Positions 17,639 to 26,469 are shown, counted from the first letter of the stretch. The stretch is DNA of 64,000 nt from CAVXGU01 sp963761615 (GCA_963761615.1 CAVXGU010000003.1:1116001-1180000), one strand, 5' to 3'. The notes: generated by a model not told the origin, from the letters alone. Numbers and translations: made by a program.

Positions 17639-18205
17639 GTGAACCACAAGCCTCTCAGGGTCCGCTGGATGATCGCCGGCGCGGGTGCGCTGCTGCTCGC
17701 GCTCCTCACGCTGGACGTGCCGCTCCCGCCGCCGAGCGCCCTGTTCGCGCGCGCGGCCCCTGCCGCCCCGTTCGCCTGCCCCGCCGACGCGAAGGCCGCG
17801 AACCTCGACTTCACCCTCGACGACGTCGACAACCGGCCGGTCGCCCTGGACGCGCACAAGGGCGACGTGATCCTGCTCGACTTCTGGGCGACGTGGTGCG
17901 AGCCCTGCAAGACGGAGATTCCCGGGTTCGTGGATTTACAGGCGCGCTACGGGAGGTCCGGCCTCCAGGTGATCGGCGTTTCGGTCGACGACACGCCCCG
18001 GCTGATGAAGCCCTTCGCCGCGCAGTACAGGATGAACTATCCGATTCTGCAGGGACGCGGGCACGACGACCTGATGGACGCGTACGGACCGATCTGGGGC
18101 ATTCCCGTGTCGGTCGTCATCTCACGCGACGGGCGGATCTGCGCGACGCACGCCGGCGTCACCGGCACGGCGACGTTCGAGCGCGAGATCAAGGCGCTGC
18201 TGTAG
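17639..18205 (+). CDS. TlpA/ResA-like thiol-disulfide oxidoreductase
   Basis: A 188-residue exported or membrane-anchored thioredoxin-fold protein. An N-terminal hydrophobic segment (about residues 9-26) is followed by a TlpA-like domain with WCEPC (active-site Cys pair) in LLDFWATWCEPCKTEIPGF and the cis-Pro loop IWGIPVSVVI. It would reduce periplasmic disulfides, for example during cytochrome c maturation. The GTG start at 17639 follows the anti-sigma stop by 34 bases, so it probably belongs to the sigma operon and may be a target or modulator of it. Confidence 0.85.
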   Translation: MNHKPLRVRWMIAGAGALLLALLTLDVPLPPPSALFARAAPAAPFACPADAKAANLDFTLDDVDNRPVALDAHKGDVILLDFWATWCEPCKTEIPGFVDLQARYGRSGLQVIGVSVDDTPRLMKPFAAQYRMNYPILQGRGHDDLMDAYGPIWGIPVSVVISRDGRICATHAGVTGTATFEREIKALL

Positions 18206-18223
18206 TGATATGATGGCCTCGTC

Positions 18224-18448
18224 ATGTTGAAGGGCTTCACGCACGCCACGCTCGCCTGCGGCTGTCGCGTCGGCTTTCGCGAAGGCGTCGAAGGCAGTCC
18301 GGTGACCGTTGTCGTGGATCGGAAGTCCGCCGCGTGCACGATCTCGCTCCACGTGCGCGATCTCCCGGTCTACGACTACCGCGAAGCACTCCGCCCCTCC
18401 ACGCGGCTCGGCCCTCCCGGGGAAGAAGAGTTCGAAGAGGAAGGCTAG
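18224..18448 (+). CDS. Small conserved-looking protein of unknown function
   Basis: 74 residues starting MLKGFTHATLACGCRVGFRE, with a CxC pair, a central beta-rich stretch (VTVVVDRKSAACTISLHV) and an acidic tail (GEEEFEEEG). Not recognised. It lies 18 bases downstream of the TlpA-like gene and 8 bases before the next gene, so it appears to belong to the same transcription unit. Confidence 0.6.
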   Translation: MLKGFTHATLACGCRVGFREGVEGSPVTVVVDRKSAACTISLHVRDLPVYDYREALRPSTRLGPPGEEEFEEEG

Positions 18449-18456
18449 GGCCCCGA

Positions 18457-18849
18457 GTGACGCGTCGGTGGGATGAGGGCGCCCGTCCCGTCATCGCCGG
18501 CCTCGCGTTGTGGGCAGCCGTCGCGTCGGGCTGTGCCCGGCCTCCGGTGCAGCCCCTCAAGCTCGACGGTAACCTCCTGACCGTCGACAACCGATCCGCC
18601 CAGGACTGGTCCCACGTCGAGATCTGGCTCAACTACTATTTCCGGGTGACCGTCGACCGGATTCCCGCCGGCGGGCGCTTCCAGGCGCCGCTCGACGCCT
18701 TCGTCGAGAGCTACGGCAGGCGGTTCGACTTCAAGTCGATGCAGGTGCGCGACCTGCGGCTCACGGCGACACTGCCCGACGGCGCGCCGCTCGAAATCAA
18801 GAAGGCGTTCGAGCGCACGGGCCTCGACAGGCTGAGGGAAGGACGATGA
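18457..18849 (+). CDS. Small lipoprotein of unknown function
   Basis: 130 residues from GTG 18457 with a lipoprotein signal ending in the lipobox ASGC (VIAGLALWAAVASGC). The mature part is a small beta-rich domain (LLTVDNRSAQDWSHVEIWLN, then VDRIPAGGRFQAPLDAF). The arrangement resembles domains describing non-covalent surface interactions, but no family was recognised. Its stop overlaps the start of the next gene (ATGA), indicating translational coupling. Confidence 0.65.
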   Translation: MTRRWDEGARPVIAGLALWAAVASGCARPPVQPLKLDGNLLTVDNRSAQDWSHVEIWLNYYFRVTVDRIPAGGRFQAPLDAFVESYGRRFDFKSMQVRDLRLTATLPDGAPLEIKKAFERTGLDRLREGR

Positions 18850-19148
18850 CGCGCCTCAAATCGGAGATCGAGATCATCTGCCCGTGCTGCCAGGCGAAGC
18901 TGGTCGTGGACACCAACCTGGGACGGGTGCTGTCGGTCGTCGAAGCCGACAGCGGGAACAAGCCGGAGCTGAGCGACGCCCACCGGATTCTCGCCGAGGA
19001 GGCCGCGCGGCGGGACGCCATCTTCCAGCAGTCCGTCGAGTCGGAGAAGACGCGCGGCGACGCCCTGTCCCGCCGGTTCGAGGAAGCCCTCAAGCAGGCG
19101 AAGCAGGAGCCGATCACCAAGCCGACCCGGGACTTCGACCTGGACTGA
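18846..19148 (+). CDS. Zinc-ribbon-like small protein with helical tail
   Basis: 100 residues. The N-terminus has ICPCC followed by KLVVDTN, the start of a zinc-ribbon-like strand pair with only three visible Cys. The remainder is a long charged helix (about 45-88). Function unknown. ATG 18846 overlaps the lipoprotein stop, so the genes are coupled. Confidence 0.65.
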   Translation: MTRLKSEIEIICPCCQAKLVVDTNLGRVLSVVEADSGNKPELSDAHRILAEEAARRDAIFQQSVESEKTRGDALSRRFEEALKQAKQEPITKPTRDFDLD

Positions 19149-19184
19149 ACGGCCGACGACCCCCCGTGGAGAAAGCGAGACGCG

Positions 19185-19367
19185 ATGGGCATCGCCATCA
19201 TCGGGATTCTGCTGTGTGGAGGACTCTGGGCGGTGTGGTACGGGCTGTCGCTCGCCGGACGCCGGGAGGGGCTGGCGACGCGCCTGGCCGGATCCCTCAT
19301 CGCCTCGGCCGGCGTCGCGGGTCTCTACTTCGGCATCGCGCTCGTCCGCGCCGTCCTGCGCAGCTGA
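19185..19367 (+). CDS. Small two-helix membrane protein
   Basis: 60 residues, MGIAIIGILLCGGLWAVWYG, with two predicted transmembrane helices (about 3-21 and 33-55) joined by a short Arg-rich loop. GGAGAAAG lies upstream at suitable spacing. Function unknown. Confidence 0.6.
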   Translation: MGIAIIGILLCGGLWAVWYGLSLAGRREGLATRLAGSLIASAGVAGLYFGIALVRAVLRS

Positions 19368-19368
19368 G

Positions 19369-20037
19369 TCACTCCCGGAACTCGGCCGGGATCTCCGTCC
19401 AGCGCTCCCGCCCCCGGTAGTAGAGGGGCTTTCGCCCGTACCGTTCCCGGTACTGCGCGTAGCGCCGACGCAGCCGTTCCGCGCGCGCGTCGGACGACCG
19501 GATCCGGCGGTGCGGGTAGTCGAGGAGCGCGCGTTCGACCTTCCACACGTTGGTCGTCGCCAGGCGCCAGTCGTAGTCGCCCATCAGGCCGTCCAGATCG
19601 ACGACGACGTATCCGGTGAGGCGTCCGGTGTAGTCGATGTAGGGGTCGTAGTAGCTGAGGGCCAGCGCGCGGGGCGTGGCGAAGACCGGCTTCCGCCCGT
19701 GCAGGCCCGGGTCGCGGGACCGGGCGACCGAGCCCCATCGCCCGTCCTGGCGGTAGACGAAGATCACGTGGTCGAGCTGGTCGATCGACTCGAAGCTCAT
19801 GACCAGCGACGGATACGCGTGGGCGCCGAGGACCGTCGCCGCCGACAGGGCGGCCTCGAGGCAGTGCGCCGCGCCGTGGCGCACGACGCCGCGGAAGCTG
19901 CGCAGCGTCGCGCCGCCCGGCGGCGGCTCCGTGTTGTAGGGGAGCGCATTGAGCCAGCGCTGCACCGCGCGGGGCGTCCGGAGGCGCGCGATCAGCCGGC
20001 GCTCGCCGGGCGTCAGCCGGTCAGTCCACGCCGACAA
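19369..20037 (-). CDS. Transglutaminase-like (papain-fold) protein of unknown function
   Basis: 222 residues without a signal peptide. A Cys in HGAAHCLEAALSAATVL, a His in DQLDHVIFVYRQDG and a nearby Asp resemble the Cys-His-Asp triad order of transglutaminase-like domains, and the CLEAA helix fits the nucleophile helix. The C-terminal 50 residues are rich in Arg and Tyr. Its start overlaps the end of the SCO1-like gene by 17 bases, so the two are co-oriented and probably cotranscribed. Confidence 0.6.
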   Translation of the reverse strand: MSAWTDRLTPGERRLIARLRTPRAVQRWLNALPYNTEPPPGGATLRSFRGVVRHGAAHCLEAALSAATVLGAHAYPSLVMSFESIDQLDHVIFVYRQDGRWGSVARSRDPGLHGRKPVFATPRALALSYYDPYIDYTGRLTGYVVVDLDGLMGDYDWRLATTNVWKVERALLDYPHRRIRSSDARAERLRRRYAQYRERYGRKPLYYRGRERWTEIPAEFRE

Positions 20038-20887
20038 GGACGACGATGTCCCCGAGGATCTGGTCGGGCGTCCAGTCGTTGCCGGTGTACGCCTTCACGA
20101 GGTTGCCCTGGCGATCGATGAGCGCCGTGCGGAGCGAGTGCGTGATCTGGTCGGGATGATCGGGGTCCCGCATCAGGGTGAGGCCGAAGCGCGAGGCGAA
20201 CTCGTCGATCGTGTTCTGCGGCGCCGTCACGAACGTCCACACGGCGGGATCGGCCCCGAGCGCCTTCGCGTGGGCCGCGAGCACCGCGGGCGTGTCGTGC
20301 GCCGGGTCGATCGTGACGCTCAACAGGTGTGCCTGCAGGCCGGGCTTGGCCTTGATCTTGTCCTGGAGGTCCGCGAAGTTCTTGTCCATCAGCGGACACT
20401 CCGTCGGCATCGGACACCGCGTGTACACGAACGTCAGGACCACGGCCTGTCCCTGGAAGGACGAGAGCTTCACGGGCTTGCCGTCCTGATCCGTGAACGA
20501 CGCGTCGGGGACCGGCTGCCCGTCGAGGACGACCTTCCCGGCGCCGGCCGCGGCGGTTGCGCCCGGCGGTGCCGGCGGCAGCGGCGCACTGCCGTCCTTG
20601 TGGACGGCGCTCAGGAAGGCGTCGTTCGAGACGACGACCAGAATCGCGTCGATGATGTCGCCGGGCGCGATGCCATCGAACAGCGCGGGATCCTGCACCT
20701 TGTAGGGCATCGTCATCGCCGGCATGAAGCCGGCGATGGCGTCGTGTTTGATCGTCGCCTGCTTCCGGTCCGGCGTGATCGACAGGACCTGCCCGTGGAG
20801 CTGGTACTGACGCTGGTCGGACGACTGGCGGCTGCAGGCGGCGGCCAGCACGACGAGCGCGATCAGAAAGGCGGTGCGGACGCGCAT
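20021..20887 (-). CDS. Lipoprotein with CusF-like copper domain fused to SCO1/SenC domain
   Basis: 288 residues with lipobox LAAAC (C18). Residues about 25-95 form a small copper-binding beta-barrel (CusF-like/PF11604 type) with H48, M55, M58 and M60 in AIAGFMPAMTMPY. Residues about 118-285 form a SCO1/SenC thioredoxin-fold domain with the copper ligands C158 and C164 (RCPMPTEC) and H250 (QITHSL). SCO proteins insert copper into the CuA site of cytochrome oxidase. The C-x5-C spacing is longer than the textbook CxxxC. Fusion of two copper domains suggests internal copper transfer (inference). Confidence 0.87.
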   Translation of the reverse strand: MRVRTAFLIALVVLAAACSRQSSDQRQYQLHGQVLSITPDRKQATIKHDAIAGFMPAMTMPYKVQDPALFDGIAPGDIIDAILVVVSNDAFLSAVHKDGSAPLPPAPPGATAAAGAGKVVLDGQPVPDASFTDQDGKPVKLSSFQGQAVVLTFVYTRCPMPTECPLMDKNFADLQDKIKAKPGLQAHLLSVTIDPAHDTPAVLAAHAKALGADPAVWTFVTAPQNTIDEFASRFGLTLMRDPDHPDQITHSLRTALIDRQGNLVKAYTGNDWTPDQILGDIVVLVGVD

Positions 20888-20905
20888 CCACCTAGTTTAC
20901 AGTCG

Positions 20906-21613
20906 ATGGCGATGATCTGGATCGGGACCTCCGGCTACAACTACCCGGAGTGGAAGGGGAGCTTCTATCCCGCGGACCTCGCTGCGGCGAAGATGCTGCC
21001 GTACTACGCGGCGCGGTTTCCCACGGTCGAGATCAACTACACGTTCTACCGGATGCCGACCGAGAAGCTCGTCGGTGGCTGGGCAGGGCAGGTGCCGTCG
21101 CCGTACCGCTTCACGCTGAAGGCGCCGCGCCGGATCACGCACGACAGCCGGCTCAAGGACTGCGAGGACGCCGTCTCACGCTTCTGCGCGGTGGCGGCGA
21201 GCCTCGGCGACAAGCGCGGCGCGCTCCTCTTCCAGCTCCCGCCCTTCCTGCGCAAGGATCTCGGCCTGCTCGACGCCTTTCTGGCCATGCTGCCGGCCGA
21301 CGCGCGTGCGGCCATCGAGTTCCGCCACACCTCGTGGCTCGCCGACGAGGTCTACGACCGGCTGCGCGCGGAGAACGTCGCGTTGTGCGTCGCCGACAGC
21401 GAGAAGCTGTCGGTGCCGGTGCGCGTCACGGCCGATCACGCCTACTTCCGGCTCCGGGACGAGGGCTACACGCCGGCGGACGTGCGGCGCTGGGGGGACA
21501 CCATTCGGCGCGAGACGTCGGGCTGCCGCGACGTCTTCGTCTACTTCAAGCACGAGGAGCAGGGCAAGGGGCCGGAGCTGGCGCGGCTGCTGCGGGACGC
21601 GCTTCACGTCTAG
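20906..21613 (+). CDS. DUF72 family TIM-barrel protein
   Basis: 235 residues, MAMIWIGTSGYNYPEWKGSF, the characteristic DUF72 (YecE-like) opening, with VEINYTFYRMP, FQLPPFLRKD and AIEFRHTSW following in order. Length and motif order match the family, whose reaction is unknown. Its last 68 bases overlap the 3' end of the convergent hydrolase gene. Confidence 0.88.
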   Translation: MAMIWIGTSGYNYPEWKGSFYPADLAAAKMLPYYAARFPTVEINYTFYRMPTEKLVGGWAGQVPSPYRFTLKAPRRITHDSRLKDCEDAVSRFCAVAASLGDKRGALLFQLPPFLRKDLGLLDAFLAMLPADARAAIEFRHTSWLADEVYDRLRAENVALCVADSEKLSVPVRVTADHAYFRLRDEGYTPADVRRWGDTIRRETSGCRDVFVYFKHEEQGKGPELARLLRDALHV

Positions 21614-22589
21614 CGGCGGCCGCGTCCTCGACGAACGCGACCACCCGATCCTCCGCCCAGTAGCCGTCGGACTCGCCGGAGCGGGGACCCACGAACCCGC
21701 AGTGGCCGCCGTGGGGGTACAGCTCGAGGCGGACGTGCGGGTTGGCGGCGACGCGCGGCTCCTGGAACGGCCCGGGCGGCACGAACGGGTCGTCCGCGGC
21801 CGTCACGATGAGCGCCGGCAGGGAAATCCGATCGACGACGCGCATCGCGCTGGCGCGATGGTAGTAGTCCTCCGCCCCCGCGAATCCGAAGTGCGGCGCC
21901 GTGTACTCCTCGTCGAACTCGCGCACCGTGCGGACCCGTCCGAGCCGGCTGATGTCGTAGCGGCCCGGCCAGGCGCGCGCCTTGCGGCGCATGCGGCGCT
22001 TCAAGTCCTTCACGAAGTTCCACTGATAGAGCCGGTTCTCCGGACGCTCGAGCGCCCGCACGCACACGCCGATTTCGAGGATCGGCGACACGGCGGCCAC
22101 GGCCATGAGCGTGTCGGGCGCGGCGTCGCCGTACTCGCCGGCGAGCTTGAGGGCGAGGTTGCCCCCGAGCGAATAGCCGGCGACGGCGATCGCCCGCAGG
22201 TCGTCGACCGACGACAGCTCGTCGATGACGTGCGCGGCGTCGGCCGTGAGCCCGGAGTGGAACAGGCCGGCCGACAGGTGCTCGGTGTCGCCGCAGTTGC
22301 GCTGGTTGAGGCGGACGACGTTCATCCCGCGCGCGAAGGCCTTCGTCGCCAGGCCCTTCATGTAGTGGGCGTCGCTCGAGCCGTTCAGCCCGTGCAGGGC
22401 GAGCAGCGTCGGGTGCTCCCACGCGCGCTCCTGCCAGTGGCAGCGGGCGACGACGCGGGCGTCGGCGGCCACGTCGAAGTACCGGAGGACCGGCGGCGGC
22501 AGTCGCGGAAAGTGCCGCGGGTTGCCCCAGCTGTAGATCGTCATGGCGTGGCCGCTCCGCAGTGACGGCCGCGGGACGAAGGGATCCAT
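21546..22589 (-). CDS. Alpha/beta hydrolase of the YheT type
   Basis: 347 residues. The catalytic triad is visible: nucleophile Ser in AGYSLGGNLAL, Asp in TAADDPFVPP and His in YPHGGHCGF. LALHGLNGSSDAHYMKGLA is the oxyanion-side motif of the YheT subfamily, and VVRLNQRNCGDTEHLS is also typical. These are cytosolic esterase-like enzymes of uncertain substrate. The last 25 residues are Ala/Pro/Arg-rich and are encoded in the region overlapping the DUF72 gene. Confidence 0.85.
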   Translation of the reverse strand: MDPFVPRPSLRSGHAMTIYSWGNPRHFPRLPPPVLRYFDVAADARVVARCHWQERAWEHPTLLALHGLNGSSDAHYMKGLATKAFARGMNVVRLNQRNCGDTEHLSAGLFHSGLTADAAHVIDELSSVDDLRAIAVAGYSLGGNLALKLAGEYGDAAPDTLMAVAAVSPILEIGVCVRALERPENRLYQWNFVKDLKRRMRRKARAWPGRYDISRLGRVRTVREFDEEYTAPHFGFAGAEDYYHRASAMRVVDRISLPALIVTAADDPFVPPGPFQEPRVAANPHVRLELYPHGGHCGFVGPRSGESDGYWAEDRVVAFVEDAAAARREARPAAAAPAPAPCPAPRA

Positions 22590-22591
22590 AA

Positions 22592-23080
22592 TCACCCTTC
22601 GTCGGCCGACGGTCCGTAGATCGCCGGCACCGGAATGTCGTTGAGGCGGAGGTAGACGGTCAACTGCCCCCGGTGGTGAATCAGGTGATTCAGGACGAAG
22701 CTGCGGATCGCCGCCAGCCGGGGAACGGAGAAGACGTCGTGCCCCTGGCGCTTCAGCGTCCAGACGGCCTCGAATTCCGCGTCCGTCTTGTCCAGCGCCG
22801 CGCGAGCCGACGCGGCCGCGGCGTCGAGGGCCGAGACGATGTCCGCCCGCGACGTGCGCTCGACCCGGGCGGGCGCGTCGACGAGATCGAACGACGCGCG
22901 GTTGAGGATGATGTCGGCCCAGAGAGGCAGGCCGGCCAGGTGCGTGCCGAGCTCGCCGAAGGTCCTCGACTTCGGGTGCGGCTTCCACGTGAGCCAATCG
23001 TCCGGCAGGCGCTCGAGCACCCGGCGCGTGCTGCCGACCTCGTGATCGAACTCCGTCAGCAGCGTTTCCTTGATGGCCAT
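22592..23080 (-). CDS. DinB-family (four-helix metalloprotein) protein
   Basis: 162 residues. The helical bundle has His residues in GELGTHLAGLPLW and in the C-terminal NHLIHHRGQLTVYLRL motif, the DinB/YfiT metal site. The family includes thiol-transferases that use mycothiol or bacillithiol, but many members are uncharacterised. ATG 23080 overlaps the divergent start of the penicillin acylase gene, so the two genes share their start region. Confidence 0.85.
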   Translation of the reverse strand: MAIKETLLTEFDHEVGSTRRVLERLPDDWLTWKPHPKSRTFGELGTHLAGLPLWADIILNRASFDLVDAPARVERTSRADIVSALDAAAASARAALDKTDAEFEAVWTLKRQGHDVFSVPRLAAIRSFVLNHLIHHRGQLTVYLRLNDIPVPAIYGPSADEG

Positions 23081-25439
23081 GGTTCGTAGTCTAGCGCGGT
23101 CCGCGGCGTGCCTGGCGCTTGCCGCCGCCGCGTGCTCCGCGCCCGCCCCGCCTCCGCGGGCCGTGCTGCCCCCGACCTCCGGCGACCTGTCGGTCCCGGG
23201 CCTGCAGGCGCCGGTGCGCATCGTCCGCGATCGCTGGGGGATTCCGCACATCGACGCTGCGACCGAGGACGATCTCTTCTTCGCGCAGGGATTCGTGCAG
23301 GCCCAGGATCGCCTGTTCCAGATGGACCTCTGGCGCCTCGCTTCGTCCGGCCGGCTCTCCGAAGTCCTCGGCGCCAACTTTATCGAGCGCGACGTCGTGA
23401 CCCGCCGCATCCAGCCGTCGTTCCTCGACGAGGATGTCGAGCAGGAGTGGGCGGCCTATCCGCCGGAGACGCGGGCGGTCGCCCGGGCGTTCGTGCGCGG
23501 CATCAACGCATGGGTGGCGATCGCCAGGCGGGACCCGCCCGACGACTTCCGGTTGGCTGGCTGGCTGCCCGAGCCGTGGACGCCGGAGGATCTGCTGAGC
23601 CGGACCGACGCCTTCACGGCGTCGGGGAACGCCCAGTCCGAGATCCTGCGCGCGCAGGTGGTCGCCAGCGTCGGGACGGCCCGCGCCGACGTCCTCCTGC
23701 CGCTCGAGCCCCCGTCGCGAACCGTCGTGCCACCGGGCCTCGATCCGGAGGCCATCAGCTACCTCATCGGCGACACGATCCGCCGCGCGGGCGTACCGCC
23801 GTTCTTCGTCGGCCTGGCCGCGCCAATCGTCAGGCCGGCGGCTTCGAATGCCTGGGCGTTGAGCGGCGGGCGAACCGCGACCGGGCGGCCGCTGCTCGCC
23901 AACGACCCGCACGGTCCGCTTCTCAATCCCGCGACCTGGTACCTCGTGCATCTCAAAGCGCCCGGCTGGGACGTGGCCGGTGCCACCGAGCCGTGGGCGC
24001 CGGGTGTCGCCATCGGCCACAACGCCCGGGTGGCCTGGGGCGAGACGGCGCTCGACGCCGACGTCGAGGATCTGTACGTCGAGCGGACGAAGCCCGGCGA
24101 TCCGAAGCAGGTCGAGGAGGACGGACGCTGGGTCCCGATGCGGCACGCGGCGAGGACGCTCGTGGTGAAGGGCCGCCGCGACCCATTCGAGTACGACCAC
24201 GACTTCACGCGGCACGGCGTGGTCGTGGCCATCGATTCGGAGCGCCGGCTGGCGTTCGCGCTGCGCTGGACCGGGCTGGAGCCGGGCGCCGCGCCGGCGC
24301 TCGCCGCGCTGTCCATCGACCGAGCCGCGTCGGCGGACGCATTCAGACAGGCGCTCGCGGGCTGGAAGGCGGCGCCGCGGATGTTCGTGTTCGCCGACGC
24401 GGACGGGCACGTCGCGATGCAGGCGGCCGGCCTCGTGCCCGTCCGGCCGAACTGGAACGGCACGTTCCCGGTCCCGGGCTGGAATGGGGCCTACGAGTGG
24501 GCGGGCTGGCGGCGGCTGTCCGACCTCCCGGCCGCGGCCGACCCGCCGAGCGGAATCCTGGCGACGGCCAACGAGCCGCCGGCGTCCGGCCGGGCGCCGA
24601 TCGGATTCGAGTGGGCCGACGCCGCGCGCATCAGCCGTCTGCGGGACCTGCTGTCGGCGTCGACACGGCCTGCGGTCGCCGATGTGGCGGCCATGCAGCA
24701 CGACGTCCAGGCGTGGAACGCCGGCCAGCTCGTACCGCTGCTCGCGCCGCTCCACGCCGGCGACGCGGCGGTCGAAGCGGCCCGCCGCGCGCTGCTCGCC
24801 TGGAACCGGCGCGTGACCGCCGACTCGACCGCGGCGTCGATCTACGTGGCCTGGGAGCGTGCGCTGGCGCGGGGACTCATCCAGGCCCGTCTCGACTCGT
24901 ACTTGACCGGCCAGTGGCTTGGCGCGATACGGGGGCGGTTCGGGATTCTGCTGCCGGCGATCACCCGGCCGACGAGCGCCTGGTTTGCCGCGCCGCCGGC
25001 GGCCACGCGCGATCGGCTGCTGCTCGACGCCCTGGCGGCGGCGTTGAGCGATCTGCGGTCGGCGGCCGGCCCGGACGAGTCCACGTGGACGTGGGGCCGG
25101 CTGCACACGGTGACGTTCGCCCATCCGCTGGGCATCACCGACGCCGCGCGGCGGCGTTACGACCTGGGGCCGTTTCCGCTCGCGGGCTATCGTGACACGG
25201 TCATGGCGTCGGACGGACGTGACTTCGCGGCGGACTGGGGCGCATCGTTTCGCGAGGTCGTCGACGTCGGCGCCTGGGACCGGTCGCTCGTCATCAACGC
25301 GCCCGGCCAGTCGGAGTGGCCCGACAGCCCGCACTTCCGCGACCTGGCTGAACGCTGGGCGCAGGGCGGCTACGTGCCGCTGCCGTTCTCCGACGCGGCC
25401 GTGGAGTCGAGCGCTGGCGACGTGCTGACGCTGCACTGA
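23079..25439 (+). CDS. Penicillin acylase-family Ntn hydrolase, lipoprotein
   Basis: 786 residues from ATG 23079 (ATG 23073 also in frame), with lipobox LAAAAC (C19). Family S45 features are present: DRWGIPHIDAATEDDLFFAQ, QAQDRLFQMDLWR, and the autocatalytic nucleophile S256 in AASNAWALSGG, followed by NDPHG. The precursor would be cleaved before S256 into alpha and beta chains, and the enzyme hydrolyses amides such as acyl-homoserine lactones or beta-lactam side chains. The substrate cannot be told from the sequence. Confidence 0.88.
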   Translation: MVRSLARSAACLALAAAACSAPAPPPRAVLPPTSGDLSVPGLQAPVRIVRDRWGIPHIDAATEDDLFFAQGFVQAQDRLFQMDLWRLASSGRLSEVLGANFIERDVVTRRIQPSFLDEDVEQEWAAYPPETRAVARAFVRGINAWVAIARRDPPDDFRLAGWLPEPWTPEDLLSRTDAFTASGNAQSEILRAQVVASVGTARADVLLPLEPPSRTVVPPGLDPEAISYLIGDTIRRAGVPPFFVGLAAPIVRPAASNAWALSGGRTATGRPLLANDPHGPLLNPATWYLVHLKAPGWDVAGATEPWAPGVAIGHNARVAWGETALDADVEDLYVERTKPGDPKQVEEDGRWVPMRHAARTLVVKGRRDPFEYDHDFTRHGVVVAIDSERRLAFALRWTGLEPGAAPALAALSIDRAASADAFRQALAGWKAAPRMFVFADADGHVAMQAAGLVPVRPNWNGTFPVPGWNGAYEWAGWRRLSDLPAAADPPSGILATANEPPASGRAPIGFEWADAARISRLRDLLSASTRPAVADVAAMQHDVQAWNAGQLVPLLAPLHAGDAAVEAARRALLAWNRRVTADSTAASIYVAWERALARGLIQARLDSYLTGQWLGAIRGRFGILLPAITRPTSAWFAAPPAATRDRLLLDALAAALSDLRSAAGPDESTWTWGRLHTVTFAHPLGITDAARRRYDLGPFPLAGYRDTVMASDGRDFAADWGASFREVVDVGAWDRSLVINAPGQSEWPDSPHFRDLAERWAQGGYVPLPFSDAAVESSAGDVLTLH

Positions 25440-25491
25440 CCCGCAGGTGCGGGCTCCTTCGAGGGACGTCGCTCGAACGGCGCGTTCGGGT

Positions 25492-26469
25492 TCAGTCGCG
25501 GCTGGCGACCGTCGAGTCGGGCCGCGAGACGCGGTGGCAGTGGTAGCAACCGAAGGCGAGCTGCGACCGGTTGTAGTCGTAGGACTTCGTGAAGTCGTAG
25601 GCGGGGCGGTGCAGCAGCCTGGCCATGCCCGGCAGGACGTGCTCGCGCATGTACTCCGCGCGCCCCTGTTTTCTGGCCTCGGCATTGTAGCCGTAGATCG
25701 CGTTCCGCGTCTGCGAGTCCATCGTGTCGCTGTCGCGCTCCCAGCCGGCGTCGACGACGGCAGGCTGCGGCAGGGCAGCGACGCCGGGCATGCGCCAGTC
25801 CCGGGCGTCGGCGTCCTGCCCGTGGCAGGTCTGGCACTGCACCTTGTCGGCGCCTCCCACGATCGGCCCGAGCGTTGTCCTCGCCCAGGGCATCACGTCG
25901 GTCTCCATGAAGCGCACGATCTCGGCGTGGCTGCGCTTGACGCCATTGGGGGCGATCGGGTCGTCGGCGGAGTAGGTGCCCGTGGCGGCGCGGCCGTGAA
26001 GCGTCAGCGAGACCGCGAAGACGGTCACCATCACGACGACGAGGCCGGCGAGGGCGAAGCCCGGGCCCGGCGCGCGGTCCGGATCCCAGGCGAGGGCGGC
26101 TTCCGCGTCGGACGCCCCGATCGTGGCCGGGGACGCCGCCGCTGCGAGCTCGAGCAGCGCGGCGAGCTGATGGCCGCGACGCACCGAGCGCATGACGAAC
26201 GGCGCCCGCGATCGGGCCGACGGCCTCGGCTGCACGAGCAGGGTCGACGTGCCGGCGATCCGATCCAGCCGCGACTCGACGACGTACACCTCGCCGATGT
26301 CCTGCACGAGCAGATCGTCGGCCGCGTCACGGCCTCGGGCCGTCACGCGCACGTCGGTCAGGACGTAGCGCGCATCGGGATCACGCGCCAGGAGTCTCGC
26401 CGCCAGACTCGGCCGTCCGGTCCAGAGCTCTCGTTCCCAGCTGGCCGGGTCGCCTGTCTCCTGTTCCAT
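25492..26469 (-). CDS. PH-like domain / transmembrane / di-haem cytochrome c fusion
   Basis: 325 residues. The N-terminal 85 residues resemble a bacterial PH-like domain (ELWTGRPSLAARLLARDPDA, YVLTDVRVTARGR, IGEVYVVESRLDRI). One transmembrane helix (about 137-157) leads to an extracytoplasmic part with two c-type haem motifs, CQTCH (212-216) and CYHCH (308-312). The haem region is loosely like the cytochrome subunit of photosynthetic reaction centres (inference). ATG 26487 is an in-frame alternative start. The gene is divergent from yvcK with about 50 bases between them. Confidence 0.75.
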   Translation of the reverse strand: MEQETGDPASWERELWTGRPSLAARLLARDPDARYVLTDVRVTARGRDAADDLLVQDIGEVYVVESRLDRIAGTSTLLVQPRPSARSRAPFVMRSVRRGHQLAALLELAAAASPATIGASDAEAALAWDPDRAPGPGFALAGLVVVMVTVFAVSLTLHGRAATGTYSADDPIAPNGVKRSHAEIVRFMETDVMPWARTTLGPIVGGADKVQCQTCHGQDADARDWRMPGVAALPQPAVVDAGWERDSDTMDSQTRNAIYGYNAEARKQGRAEYMREHVLPGMARLLHRPAYDFTKSYDYNRSQLAFGCYHCHRVSRPDSTVASRD

